From: UBA8752 sp049610565
GTDB lineage: Bacteria > Bacteroidota > Bacteroidia > Flavobacteriales_D > Sanyastnellaceae
Length of the DNA: 64,000 bases
Reading direction: 5' to 3'
NCBI GenBank assembly: GCA_049610565.1
Contig: JBMYZR010000002.1
Location: 1 to 64,000, forward strand
Numbering within the stretch: the first letter of the stretch is position 1; each line of letters opens with the position of its first letter. Positions 36,604 to 45,685 of the stretch are shown here, one piece after another. A program made the position numbers and the translations under genes. The notes under the pieces were generated by a model. That model was not told the origin of the DNA, searched no databases, and worked only from the letters and a program-made list of their open reading frames with translations.

Positions 36604-37275
36604 ATGGCCCACTTCAACGCTGACTTCCACGCCTTCTTCGCCGGACTCGAAGCCCACAATGACCGCGAATGGTATGCGGACCACAAGGGCAACTACGAGC
36701 AACACGTCCGGGATCCCTTCAAGGCCTTCGTCACACAGGTCATCGAGGCCTGTGCCGCACGGGAGCCCGAGTTCGACGGGGTCGAGGCGAAGCACTGCGT
36801 TTTCCGCATTCACCGGGACACCCGCTTCTCGAAGGACAAAACGCCGTACAAGACCCATTGCTCGGCCAACATCGCCGCTGGCGGCAAGAAATCCGGAGAC
36901 CCGGGCCTCTACGTCCATGCCGATGCCCATTCCGTCCGCATTGGGGGCGGCGCCTACTGGGTGGACAAGGACGACCTCTATGTGTTGCGCGAACGCATCG
37001 CCAACAACCCGCAAGCATTCAACGACTTGATCGCTGACCCCGCCTTTGTTTCGCATTACGGCACTGTGCTCGGCGAGCGCAACGTGCGCCTGCCGAAGGC
37101 GTTCCAGTCGGCTGCCGAGGTGTGCCCCCACATCCTCAACAAGCAGTTCTACTACATGGCCGAATTGTCGGCCGACACCCTCCTCCGGGACGACCTTCTC
37201 GACATCGTCATGGCCCACTTCGAGGCCGCCGCGCCCCTCCGCTCCTTCCTCCGGGACGGCCTGAGGGCGGGTTGA
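36604..37275 (+). CDS. DUF2461/TIGR02453-family protein
   Basis: 223 residues. Family signatures are visible: NDREWYADHKGNYE near the N-terminus, FRIHRDTRFSKDKTPYKTH (about residues 75-93), GLYVHADAHSVRIGGGAYW and the late LNKQFYYMAELS. These proteins are widespread in Bacteroidota and also occur in fungi; biochemical function is unknown. It has no signal peptide or membrane segment. The ATG at 36604 follows the GT-C gene by 11 bases, so it probably closes the TPR-ribH operon. Confidence 0.88.
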   Translation: MAHFNADFHAFFAGLEAHNDREWYADHKGNYEQHVRDPFKAFVTQVIEACAAREPEFDGVEAKHCVFRIHRDTRFSKDKTPYKTHCSANIAAGGKKSGDPGLYVHADAHSVRIGGGAYWVDKDDLYVLRERIANNPQAFNDLIADPAFVSHYGTVLGERNVRLPKAFQSAAEVCPHILNKQFYYMAELSADTLLRDDLLDIVMAHFEAAAPLRSFLRDGLRAG

Positions 37276-37294
37276 TGGCTACCTTTCCCCACCG

Positions 37295-39157
37295 ATGAAC
37301 CAGCACCGCACCTCTCCGCTCCTCGCAGCGGCCCTCACCCTGTTGACCGTCTTCTCCACCAGCGCCCAATACCCCGGGTGGCAGCAGGAAATGGACTGCA
37401 CCATGGACATCACCATGGACGTCGACGTGCACCAGTATGCCGGCGTGATGGAGTTGACCTACATCAACCACAGCCCGGATGCCCTCGACCGCATTCCATT
37501 TCACTTGTTCTTCAACGCCTTCCAACCGGAAAGCATGATGGACGTACGCAGCCGCAACATCGCCGACCCCGATCGCCGTGTTGGAGACCGCATCGTCAAC
37601 CTCCCCGAAGAGGAATGGGGATGGATCAAGATCACCGAGGCCCGCGTTGGCAAGGCCCAGGCTGAATTCAACACCGTCGGCACCATCGGATGGCTCACCC
37701 TCCCCAAGGCCCTCGCCCCGGGAAAGAAGGTCCGCATCCAGCTCGAGTGGGACGCCCAGGTGCCGCGACAGGTTCGCCGGTCCGGATGGATGAATGCGCA
37801 AGGCGTGGAATACAGCATGACCCAATGGTACCCGCGGGTGTGCGAGTACGATCACCACGGCTGGCACACCAACCCGTACATCGGCCGGGAATTCCACCAG
37901 GTCTGGGGCGATTTCGACGTGACCATCCACATGCCGGCCGCGTATATGGTCGGGGGGACCGGCGTGCTGCAGAACCCCGAGGACTGCGGCCACGGATACA
38001 GTGACGCCCCGACACCGAGCGAGGGCATGATCGATTGGCATTTCGTGGCCGAGGACGTCATCGACTTCGCCTGGGCAGCCGACCCCGATTTCGTCCACAA
38101 GACCCTGCAAATGGAGGACGGCCCGATGTTGCATTTCATCCACCAGGCGGACACGAGCTACGGCGCATGGGAGGAACTCCCCGAAATCGCCGCCCGTGCC
38201 ATGCAGTACTACTCGGACCACGTCGGCACCTACCCCTGGCCGCAGTACACCGTCATCGAAGGCGGGGATGGCGGCATGGAATACCCGATGTGCACGCTCG
38301 TCCGCGGCAACCGCAACCTGCGCAGCCTCGTCGGCGTCACCGCCCACGAGATGGCCCACGCCTGGTTCCAAGGCCTGCTCGCCACCAACGAAAGCCTCCA
38401 CGAATGGATGGACGAGGGGTTCACCTCCTGGATCGAGTCCGAGTTCCTCGCCGAGGAGTTCAACGAGTCCCGTGACCGACCGCACTACTGGGCGTACGGC
38501 GGCTACCTCAATCTCGTGCGGGATGGCGGCGAGGAGCCCCTGTCCACCCACGCCGATCACTATGTCACCAACCGGGCTTACGGAACCGGTGCCTACAGCA
38601 AGGGCGAAGTGCTGATGAACCAGCTCGCCGCCGTCATCGGCCGAGAAGCGCGGGATGCCGGCATCAAGCGGTACTTCGACGAGTGGGCCTTCAGCCACCC
38701 TGGCCCCGTGGACTTCAAGCGGGTCATGGAGCGCGAAAGCGGCCTGGAGCTCGACACGTACTTCCAGTACATGCTCAACTCCACCCACCACGTGGACGTG
38801 GCCATCACCGCTGTCCGCATCACCGAGGACAGCACCTTCATCGATCTCGAGCGCATCGGCAAGCTGCCCCTCCCGGTCGACCTGCGCATCACCACCGCGG
38901 GCGGTCAGGTCATGGACCACCACATCCCGCAGGTGGTGACGCAAGGTCACCGCCCCTTGGCCGAAGGCGAGGCGCTCCTTCCCGCCTGGCCCTGGACGCA
39001 CCCGACCTACACGGTGGCGTTGGCCGGGTCCATGCCGGGCAGCACCTTCGAAATCGACGCTGAGGGCTGGACAGCCGACGCCGACCGGAAGAACAACACC
39101 GTCACATTCGAATCCGGGCTGCTGCAGGAGTGGCGCAGTCCCGCCTTGAACCGCTGA
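37295..39157 (+). CDS. secreted M1-family metallopeptidase
   Basis: 620 residues. The signal peptide is LAAALTLLTVFSTSAQ. The N-terminal beta-sandwich (about 30-240) is followed by the thermolysin-like domain with HEMAHAW (about residues 350-356) and the third zinc ligand Glu in WMDEGFTSW (about 374), the HExxH-18-E arrangement of gluzincins. The GGMENP-type substrate loop reads GDGGMEYPM. No ERAP-like C-terminal domain is present, and no T9SS sorting domain is clear. It probably trims peptides in the periplasm. A TACCTTTC near-promoter ends 7 bases before the ATG at 37295. bioY follows 15 bases after the stop. Confidence 0.88.
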   Translation: MNQHRTSPLLAAALTLLTVFSTSAQYPGWQQEMDCTMDITMDVDVHQYAGVMELTYINHSPDALDRIPFHLFFNAFQPESMMDVRSRNIADPDRRVGDRIVNLPEEEWGWIKITEARVGKAQAEFNTVGTIGWLTLPKALAPGKKVRIQLEWDAQVPRQVRRSGWMNAQGVEYSMTQWYPRVCEYDHHGWHTNPYIGREFHQVWGDFDVTIHMPAAYMVGGTGVLQNPEDCGHGYSDAPTPSEGMIDWHFVAEDVIDFAWAADPDFVHKTLQMEDGPMLHFIHQADTSYGAWEELPEIAARAMQYYSDHVGTYPWPQYTVIEGGDGGMEYPMCTLVRGNRNLRSLVGVTAHEMAHAWFQGLLATNESLHEWMDEGFTSWIESEFLAEEFNESRDRPHYWAYGGYLNLVRDGGEEPLSTHADHYVTNRAYGTGAYSKGEVLMNQLAAVIGREARDAGIKRYFDEWAFSHPGPVDFKRVMERESGLELDTYFQYMLNSTHHVDVAITAVRITEDSTFIDLERIGKLPLPVDLRITTAGGQVMDHHIPQVVTQGHRPLAEGEALLPAWPWTHPTYTVALAGSMPGSTFEIDAEGWTADADRKNNTVTFESGLLQEWRSPALNR

Positions 39158-39172
39158 TCGCCACGCCACCCC

Positions 39173-39733
39173 ATGCTGGAGCACAGACTCGACGCCCTCG
39201 GAATCAAGTGGTATGCCACGGCATTGGGCATGGCCCTGATGCTGACCCTGCTGGGGCCCATCGTCATCGACCTCGAACAGGGGCTGCCCTTGAGCTTGCA
39301 ATCGCTGTTGGTCTGCTGGCTGCCCCTGATGTTCGGTTGGCGGGCGGGCGTTGCCGGCGTGCTCGCTTACATCCTCGCAGGGTGCCTGGGGTTGCCGGTT
39401 TTTGCCGGGTACCGCGCGGGACTCGACGTCCTGGCCGGCCCGACGGGCGGCTATCTGATGGGCATGCCCGTGGCCGCTCTCGTGCTCGGCACCATGGCCA
39501 CTTCCTCCCCGATGGAGGACACCGACCGCCAGCGCTACATCCGCATCGCACTCGGCATGCTGATTGGTCACGTCGTCATCCTCGCGCTCGGCATACCATG
39601 GCAACGGAAATATGATCCGTCCCTCGATGTTCTGGCCCTGCTTGAAACGCTGTACAAACCGGCATTGCTCAAATCGGCCATCGGGCTCCTCCTCTCGGTG
39701 ATGGTCATGCGGGCCACTGCGGAGAGGGCTTAA
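39173..39733 (+). CDS. bioY: BioY biotin transporter S component
   Basis: 186 residues with about five to six membrane helices. The BioY signature region AGCLGLPVFAGYRAG...GPTGGYLMGMP (about residues 66-102) and the final helix with ALLKSAIGLLLS match the biotin-binding ECF-transporter subunit. BioY captures biotin and can work alone or with the EcfAAT module, which is not seen here. It sits between two M1 peptidase genes with short gaps, 15 and 9 bases. Biotin would serve the carboxylase encoded at 51.5-53 kb. I see no BirA-type operator. Confidence 0.88.
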   Translation: MLEHRLDALGIKWYATALGMALMLTLLGPIVIDLEQGLPLSLQSLLVCWLPLMFGWRAGVAGVLAYILAGCLGLPVFAGYRAGLDVLAGPTGGYLMGMPVAALVLGTMATSSPMEDTDRQRYIRIALGMLIGHVVILALGIPWQRKYDPSLDVLALLETLYKPALLKSAIGLLLSVMVMRATAERA

Positions 39734-39742
39734 TTTGCCCGC

Positions 39743-41674
39743 ATGAACCTGCACACTGCAAGACTGCGGTGGAGTTCCGCCTTGACCGTTGCCCTCCTGC
39801 TCGCAGGATGCGCAGGGAACCAGGACGGCTCCTCCCCCTCCGACTCCAACGATGCCGGCGCCAGCAGCGCCAAGGCCCAACGCGTCCTCGCCATGAACCA
39901 AGTCACCGACCACCACAGCTACGCCCGGCCGGCCGAGGCCAAGATCACCCACCTCAACTGGAATGCCTCCGTGGATTTCGATTCCCGGACCATCCAAGGC
40001 GTGGCGACCTACGACATCGAAACCGCTGAGGACGCCCAGCGCATCGTCTTCGACACACACGACCTGACCATCCACGGCGTCTCGGTCGACGGGCAATCTG
40101 TCGAGTTCACCCTTGGGGACGCGCAGCCGTTCATCGGGAGCGCCCTCACCATCCCTTTGACCCCCGGCGCCAAGCAGGTCGCCATTGACTACACCTCCAG
40201 CCCTGGCGCGAACGCGCTCCTCTGGGTCGAGGCCCAGGGCGACCGCGCGCCCTTCCTGTTCACCCAGAGCCAGGCCATTCTGGCCCGCACGTGGGTGCCC
40301 GTTCAGGATTCGCCGGGCGTGCGCTTTTCCTACGACGCCACGGTGCAGGTTCCGCAGGGCCTGATGGCCATGATGAGCGCGGAAAACCCAACCGAGATGT
40401 CCGCCGACGGGCGGTACACCTTCCGGATGAGCCAGCCCATTCCCGCCTACTTGCTGGCCCTCGCCGTGGGACAGGTCGAATACCGCTCGGTCGGAGACCG
40501 GTGCGCCGTCTATGCTACCCCGGACCTGATCGACAAGGCGGCGTACGAATTCGCGGAAATGGAGCAGCTCCTCCTCGCCGCGGAAGACCTCTACGGTCCC
40601 TATGCGTGGGAACGCTATGACCTGCTCATCCTGCCTGCGGCCTTCCCGTTCGGCGGCATGGAGAATCCGCGCCTGACGTTTGCCACCCCGACGATCATCG
40701 CCGGAGACCGTTCCCTCGTTTCCCTCGTCGCGCACGAGCTCGCCCACTCCTGGAGCGGCAACCTCGTGACCAACGCCACGTGGGACGATTTCTGGCTCAA
40801 CGAAGGCTTCACGGTTTATTTCGAGCAGCGCATCATGGAGGCCGTCTACGGACGGGACGTGAGTGAAATGCTCGCCACACTGAGCTACCAGGGACTCGTC
40901 GACGAGGTGGACGCCATCAGCGACCTCAACCCGGACGACACCCACCTGAAGCTCCACCTGCAGGGCCGTGACCCGGACGACGGCATGACCGCCATCGCCT
41001 ATGACAAGGGCTACTTCTTCCTGCGCCTCATGGAGAACACGGTCGGCCGTGAGCGCTTCGATGCGTGGCTGTCCAACTACTTCGAGGAGTACGCCTTCAA
41101 GGGCATGGACACCGAGCGCTTCGTGGTCTACCTCAAGGAAACCCTGCTGGCGGACGAAGCCGACCTGGCCGCCGTCCGCCTCGACGAGTGGATCTACGGA
41201 CCTGGCCTTCCCGACAACTGCCCCCAGGTCTCGAGCGCCCGCATCGAGCGCGTGGACGCCACACTCGCCGGTTGGGAAGCCGGCGACATCGCCACGGCAG
41301 ATCTGCCGTGGAACGAGTGGGTCTATCAGGAGCGCTACCGGTTCCTCTCCAACCTCGCAGACGACACCACACCGGAGCGCATGGCCGACCTCGACGCCGT
41401 CTGGGGCATCGGCAGCACCGGCAACAACGAGGTGCTGTTCGCCTGGATGGAGCAGGCCATCCGCAGCCGCTACGAACCGACCTACGACCGGCTCGAGGCC
41501 TTCCTCATCGAGGTGGGACGCCGCAAGTTCCTGACACCGCTGTACCGCGCGATGAAGGAGACCGACCAAATGGACATGGCCCTGGACATCTACGGCAAGG
41601 CCCGACCCGGTTACCACAGCGTGGCCACCGGCACGATGGACGCCCTGCTCGATTGGCCGGCCTCCGAGGGCTGA
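39743..41674 (+). CDS. M1-family aminopeptidase lipoprotein (LTA4H-like)
   Basis: 643 residues. The lipobox VALLLAGC places the lipid anchor at about residue 23, followed by a Ser/Asp-rich linker. The N-terminal beta domain precedes the zinc domain: GGMENPRLTF (about 304-313), HELAHSW (about 331-337) and WLNEGFTVYFE with the third ligand (about 354). An alpha-helical C-terminal domain resembling leukotriene A4 hydrolase/aminopeptidase B follows. It removes N-terminal residues from peptides at the envelope. The ATG at 39743 is preceded by TTAATTTG with 5 bases between, so it may have its own promoter. A strong terminator follows. Confidence 0.92.
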   Translation: MNLHTARLRWSSALTVALLLAGCAGNQDGSSPSDSNDAGASSAKAQRVLAMNQVTDHHSYARPAEAKITHLNWNASVDFDSRTIQGVATYDIETAEDAQRIVFDTHDLTIHGVSVDGQSVEFTLGDAQPFIGSALTIPLTPGAKQVAIDYTSSPGANALLWVEAQGDRAPFLFTQSQAILARTWVPVQDSPGVRFSYDATVQVPQGLMAMMSAENPTEMSADGRYTFRMSQPIPAYLLALAVGQVEYRSVGDRCAVYATPDLIDKAAYEFAEMEQLLLAAEDLYGPYAWERYDLLILPAAFPFGGMENPRLTFATPTIIAGDRSLVSLVAHELAHSWSGNLVTNATWDDFWLNEGFTVYFEQRIMEAVYGRDVSEMLATLSYQGLVDEVDAISDLNPDDTHLKLHLQGRDPDDGMTAIAYDKGYFFLRLMENTVGRERFDAWLSNYFEEYAFKGMDTERFVVYLKETLLADEADLAAVRLDEWIYGPGLPDNCPQVSSARIERVDATLAGWEAGDIATADLPWNEWVYQERYRFLSNLADDTTPERMADLDAVWGIGSTGNNEVLFAWMEQAIRSRYEPTYDRLEAFLIEVGRRKFLTPLYRAMKETDQMDMALDIYGKARPGYHSVATGTMDALLDWPASEG

Positions 41675-41695
41675 TTCACCGCCGAGCCAACATGA

Positions 41696-41725
41696 AAAAA
41701 GGCCGCCTTTCCGGGCGGCCTTTTT
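41696..41725. terminator. bidirectional rho-independent terminator
   Basis: A 12-bp perfect stem (AAAAAGGCCGCC / GGCGGCCTTTTT) with a 6-base loop lies between the convergent M1 lipoprotein and T9SS cargo genes. Confidence 0.92.
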
Positions 41726-41758
41726 CGTGGACGGACCTCGGTCCGGGCTCCATCGAAT

Positions 41759-44700
41759 TCAGCGGGTCAAGTTGATGAACCCTTTGATTTCCCGCTTCTC
41801 GTTGGTGGACTCGGAGTAGAGCACAATGCGGTACGCGTAGACGCCGTCCAGCGAATAGTACCACGTGGAGGGATCCAACTTGTCGTCGTCGGATTGTCCG
41901 ACCCAACCCTCATCCACGTCCGTGGTCTGGAAGACCTCCTCGCCCCAACGGTTGAACACCGCCATCTCGAAGCGGTCCGGATCGATGTCCGTCCCGTAGA
42001 CGGCCCAGAGGTCGTTGAAGCCGTCGTTGTTGGGCGTGAAGGCGTTCGGGATGAACACGTTGAAGAAATCGAAAATCTCGACGTTGCGCGTCACCTGGCT
42101 TTCGCACCCGTTGGTGTCCACCACCGCGAGGGTCACCGGGTAAATGCCGCCCTGGCCCATCGGGAAGGTGTACGTCGGGTCGGGCTCGAAGCTGACCGCC
42201 TCGGGAACCCCGAAAATGAAGGTCCAGTTCCACTCCACCACGTTGGGGGACACACTGCTTTCGAACTCGATCCGGGTGTCCGGTGCCGTGGTCGGCTGGG
42301 GACCGGCATCGAATCCGACGCTGGGCGGCGTGTAGATCTGGATGTAGTTGTCGGCAATGGTCGTGTTGACGCACCCCGTGGTCGTGATCACGGACAGGCT
42401 GATGTCGTAGACGCCGGGCTCGTCGAAAATGTGGACTGGAACGGCCTCGGCACTCTGTCCACCATCTCCGAAGTCCCACGCCTGGGTTTGCACGAAGGCA
42501 TCCGGGATGGTGTGGGTGAACGGAATCGCTTCGGGCACACAACCGCGGGTCGTGTCGGCCGTCAGAGAAAGGTCATACGGCTGCTCGACCTCGACCTCCA
42601 TGCACGCCGTGACCGGCGGGGTCGTGCAGGCCTCGGACACGGTCACGCAGAACTCACCGGTCAAGGGCGGGACGAAGCCCACTTCGTCCTCGTCGCCGGC
42701 GGCAAACGTGACCCCGTCGTAGGCAAAGTCAAAGCTGTATCCGTTGCCTTCACCGCCGGTCACATTGACCGCCGACAGGAGAACCTCGTCGCCGAGACAA
42801 ATCAAGTCATCCGCTGTGATGTCAACGGTGAATGCATCATAGATGCCCACCGTAACCGAACCGGGTTGGGTGACGCAACCGGCACCGTCCACCCCCTGAA
42901 CCTCGTAGGTCGTGGTCCCCGTGGGGCTGACGAGGATGGAGGCACCTTGGCCGACCGGATCGCCATTGGCCGTCCAGGTAAAGCCGTAGGGTCCACCGCT
43001 CTCCGCTTCAGCCGTCAGGACCGCCGTCCCGCCGATGCAGATGAGGGCATCCTCACTGACCGTGATGCCGGGTGGTTCGGGATCGGCCAGGTCATATTCG
43101 CTGGTGTAGGCGCACCCCGTCTGGTCCGACACCTCCAAGGTGTAGCTGCCCGCCTCGAGGTTGTCAAAGACCAAAAGGCCTCCTCCGTAGTTCTGCTGGT
43201 CAATCACACCGGCAGCCGTGCTCAGCTGTGCATCCCACGGCCCCTCTGAAGCAGGCTCGGAGATGTTCAGGGTGATGGTGCCATCGGTGATGAGGCAGGT
43301 GGGGTCAGTGTAGTCCGTGGTGTACTCGAAGCCGGGAACGACGAGGACCGTGTCCGTCGTCGCACAGTTTTCGAGGCCAATCGGCTCCACGAAGGCCACG
43401 TATTCCGTCGGCGTTCCATCGAAGGAGTTGACCGTCGGCTGGGCACTGTTGGGGTTGGTCAGGTTGTCAGCCGGCTCCCAATTCCAGGTGAAGCCACAGG
43501 CATTCTCTGCCCCACACCCGATGCACCAGCTCACCTCCTCATAGAAGGTGCTCGCGTCGCAGCTCACGCTGCCATCCGAAGTGAACAGAACCGTCAGGCA
43601 CCCGTCCGGGTTGGTCGCCATCACGGCGGTCTCGGGATAGTCTCCCGTCAGGTCGGCCAGCTGTGTGGCGCCGGTGTTGTCGCCATCGAACACCTGGATG
43701 TGATCGAAGAAGCCCTCGATCTGCCCATCGTAGAACAGGATGGTCATCATCGTGCCGTCCCCGGGGTTGTCCGGACAGTACGTCCACTCGGTGTTCTCGT
43801 TGTTGCCGTAGCAGTAGGTCACGGTGCCCTGACTTCCTGCACAAGGGGAAGGTCCGCCGCCGACGAAGGCACCTTGAAGGTCGACCGGATCCCCACAAAA
43901 CACCTGATCCGGGCCGGCGGTGATGCTGTTCTCGGGGCCTTCCACCACCTCGATGGTCAGGGTCGTGTCGAACGTGCAGCTGAAGTTGTTGGTGACCGTG
44001 AACGTGTAGTCGTAGAAGCCCGGTTCGTCGAGCACGATGTCGCAGTAGTTGGCATCAAAGTCCTGATCGATGATGCCGGGACCGGTCCAATAGGAGCTGT
44101 CCGCGTTGAGGCCAATGGTCGGGGTGAACGTGGTCACCCCGGGAATCAAGGCCGGGTTCAAGTCCAAACCCCACTCGAAGATGTAGCCGTTGTCGATGGC
44201 CAGGTTGTCGATGACCGAGAAGGTCCAGGTTCCGTTCAACGGACACCCCACGAAGTCGCACAGGTCGCCCTCCGGCGTGTAGATGCCCGGATTGACGATG
44301 TTGGCCGTGCCCTCCACGCCTTCGTTGTTGGTGAAGGTGGTCGAGGTGGAATTGCCGTTGTCGTCGATGTTGGTGTCGAACTCCGGGTTGGGCGACCAAC
44401 CATAGTCATATCCCACGCCGGCCACATTGGAGCCGCTGCCGAAGTCCACCGCCTCCCCGAGGAAGGTGCCGCCCCCACCATTGGGGTAGCTCATCAGCGA
44501 GACCGTCGTCCCATCCGGACAGCTGATGCTCAGGTCGAGGTCACCGAGGTAGCTGTGTTCCATGTTGACCGTGACGGCCAGGAGGTCGTCACAATCGTCG
44601 AGCGTGGCCCCATCCTCGAAGAAGTCGAAGTTCAATTCACTCGTGTAGCTGAAACCGGCACCGTCGGCGAGGTAGGTCTCCCCGGCCACCACCTGGGGCG

Positions 44701-45592
44701 GAAGGGCCGTCCACGTCACGCTTTGCACGGGGTTGCCATCCACGAAGGCCGGACTGCCGGCACACACCGGGGTGCTCTGAACACTGTTGAACAAGGGAAT
44801 CGTGCTGACCAGCACCTGCAGCGGCTGGAGATTGAGGGACACACATCCGTTGTCGTCCACCACGGACAGGTTCACGATGTATTCGCCGGGCTCGTCGAAG
44901 CTGTGCACCACGTTGGCCGAGGAGGTCAACGTGTCGATCGTGCCGTCATCGAAATTCCAAATCCAACTCTCCAAGGAGAATCCGGGCTCCGCAATGGACC
45001 CGGCATCCCCGAAGGTGACCTCTGCCTCGAGGCAAACCCCGATGGACAGGGAGTCCGGGTTCGGGAGCGGAGGGTCCACGATGCTGCTGGCCGACGTAGG
45101 CGTCGCGCAGGGCGTGGTGCAGGTGATTTCGGCCTCCCAACCCGGGGCAAACTCGTTGGCCGGCCCGTTGTCCTGGAATACGAAGGTCAGGCACCCGGTC
45201 GGGTTGTTGACCGTGGCGGTCACCGGCAGTCCCTGAAGGGTGTTGCCCGTGTAGTTGCCCATGGATGGCGACCCCGCATCCGGTCCGTCGTAGATGAACA
45301 GGTAGTCGCTGTTGTTCGGGTTGGGGTTGGTCTGGAGGCCAAACGCCACAAAGCTCACGGACACGGCATCGTCCGGATTGTCCGGGCAAATGGTGTACGT
45401 GTAATTCTCGTCCGGGTAGGGATTGCCCGTGCCGTTGGTCGGGTCATTTCCCGCATCCATGAAGGTGCCACCACAGGTCTCGACAGTCTCATCGCCCATG
45501 ATGAAAAAGCCCTGGGCGAAGGCATCGGACATGGAGGCCATGCCGACCACCAGGATCAGGACAGCGCGAATCAGGTTCTGGTTCATGCTCAT
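41759..45592 (-). CDS. T9SS type-B cargo with CUB, PKD and P-domain modules
   Basis: About 1,277 residues. The ATG at 45592 (another at 45586) opens a signal peptide ending DAFAQ. A CUB-like domain comes first (about residues 35-160, SDYLFIYDGPDAGSP), then a PKD domain (WIWNFDDGTIDT), a proprotein-convertase P-domain-like region (about 310-480), a second CUB-like unit (about 590-700), Ig-like/SprB-type repeats and two more PKD-like units (AWDFGDGGQSAE, EWNWTFIFG). The last 95 residues carry the gliding-motility-type CHU_C domain: FIPNAFTPNNDGFNDLW, VFNRWGEEVFQT and final YRIVLY...INLTR. This is a type-B sorting signal for export by T9SS and surface display. It probably acts in adhesion or motility. 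It lies 93 bases behind the anti-sigma-like gene on the same strand. Confidence 0.9.
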   Translation of the reverse strand: MSMNQNLIRAVLILVVGMASMSDAFAQGFFIMGDETVETCGGTFMDAGNDPTNGTGNPYPDENYTYTICPDNPDDAVSVSFVAFGLQTNPNPNNSDYLFIYDGPDAGSPSMGNYTGNTLQGLPVTATVNNPTGCLTFVFQDNGPANEFAPGWEAEITCTTPCATPTSASSIVDPPLPNPDSLSIGVCLEAEVTFGDAGSIAEPGFSLESWIWNFDDGTIDTLTSSANVVHSFDEPGEYIVNLSVVDDNGCVSLNLQPLQVLVSTIPLFNSVQSTPVCAGSPAFVDGNPVQSVTWTALPPQVVAGETYLADGAGFSYTSELNFDFFEDGATLDDCDDLLAVTVNMEHSYLGDLDLSISCPDGTTVSLMSYPNGGGGTFLGEAVDFGSGSNVAGVGYDYGWSPNPEFDTNIDDNGNSTSTTFTNNEGVEGTANIVNPGIYTPEGDLCDFVGCPLNGTWTFSVIDNLAIDNGYIFEWGLDLNPALIPGVTTFTPTIGLNADSSYWTGPGIIDQDFDANYCDIVLDEPGFYDYTFTVTNNFSCTFDTTLTIEVVEGPENSITAGPDQVFCGDPVDLQGAFVGGGPSPCAGSQGTVTYCYGNNENTEWTYCPDNPGDGTMMTILFYDGQIEGFFDHIQVFDGDNTGATQLADLTGDYPETAVMATNPDGCLTVLFTSDGSVSCDASTFYEEVSWCIGCGAENACGFTWNWEPADNLTNPNSAQPTVNSFDGTPTEYVAFVEPIGLENCATTDTVLVVPGFEYTTDYTDPTCLITDGTITLNISEPASEGPWDAQLSTAAGVIDQQNYGGGLLVFDNLEAGSYTLEVSDQTGCAYTSEYDLADPEPPGITVSEDALICIGGTAVLTAEAESGGPYGFTWTANGDPVGQGASILVSPTGTTTYEVQGVDGAGCVTQPGSVTVGIYDAFTVDITADDLICLGDEVLLSAVNVTGGEGNGYSFDFAYDGVTFAAGDEDEVGFVPPLTGEFCVTVSEACTTPPVTACMEVEVEQPYDLSLTADTTRGCVPEAIPFTHTIPDAFVQTQAWDFGDGGQSAEAVPVHIFDEPGVYDISLSVITTTGCVNTTIADNYIQIYTPPSVGFDAGPQPTTAPDTRIEFESSVSPNVVEWNWTFIFGVPEAVSFEPDPTYTFPMGQGGIYPVTLAVVDTNGCESQVTRNVEIFDFFNVFIPNAFTPNNDGFNDLWAVYGTDIDPDRFEMAVFNRWGEEVFQTTDVDEGWVGQSDDDKLDPSTWYYSLDGVYAYRIVLYSESTNEKREIKGFINLTR

Positions 45593-45685
45593 GCTAAGCT
45601 GCAAAGGTGGAACTTCAGGGGCATTGGAATCGTTGCATCCTGCATTTTTCCTCCACGCTGTGTGGTGTGATGAATCGCGGTCCCG

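Noticed and set aside
37208..41617. 1,469-codon minus-strand frame
   Set aside because: It is antisense to two M1 peptidases and bioY, all with intact motifs; its sequence is low-complexity His/Gly/Val-rich, typical of a shadow frame.
43700..45670. 656-codon plus-strand frame
   Set aside because: Antisense to the T9SS cargo with PKD, CUB and CHU_C domains; no recognisable domain on the plus strand.
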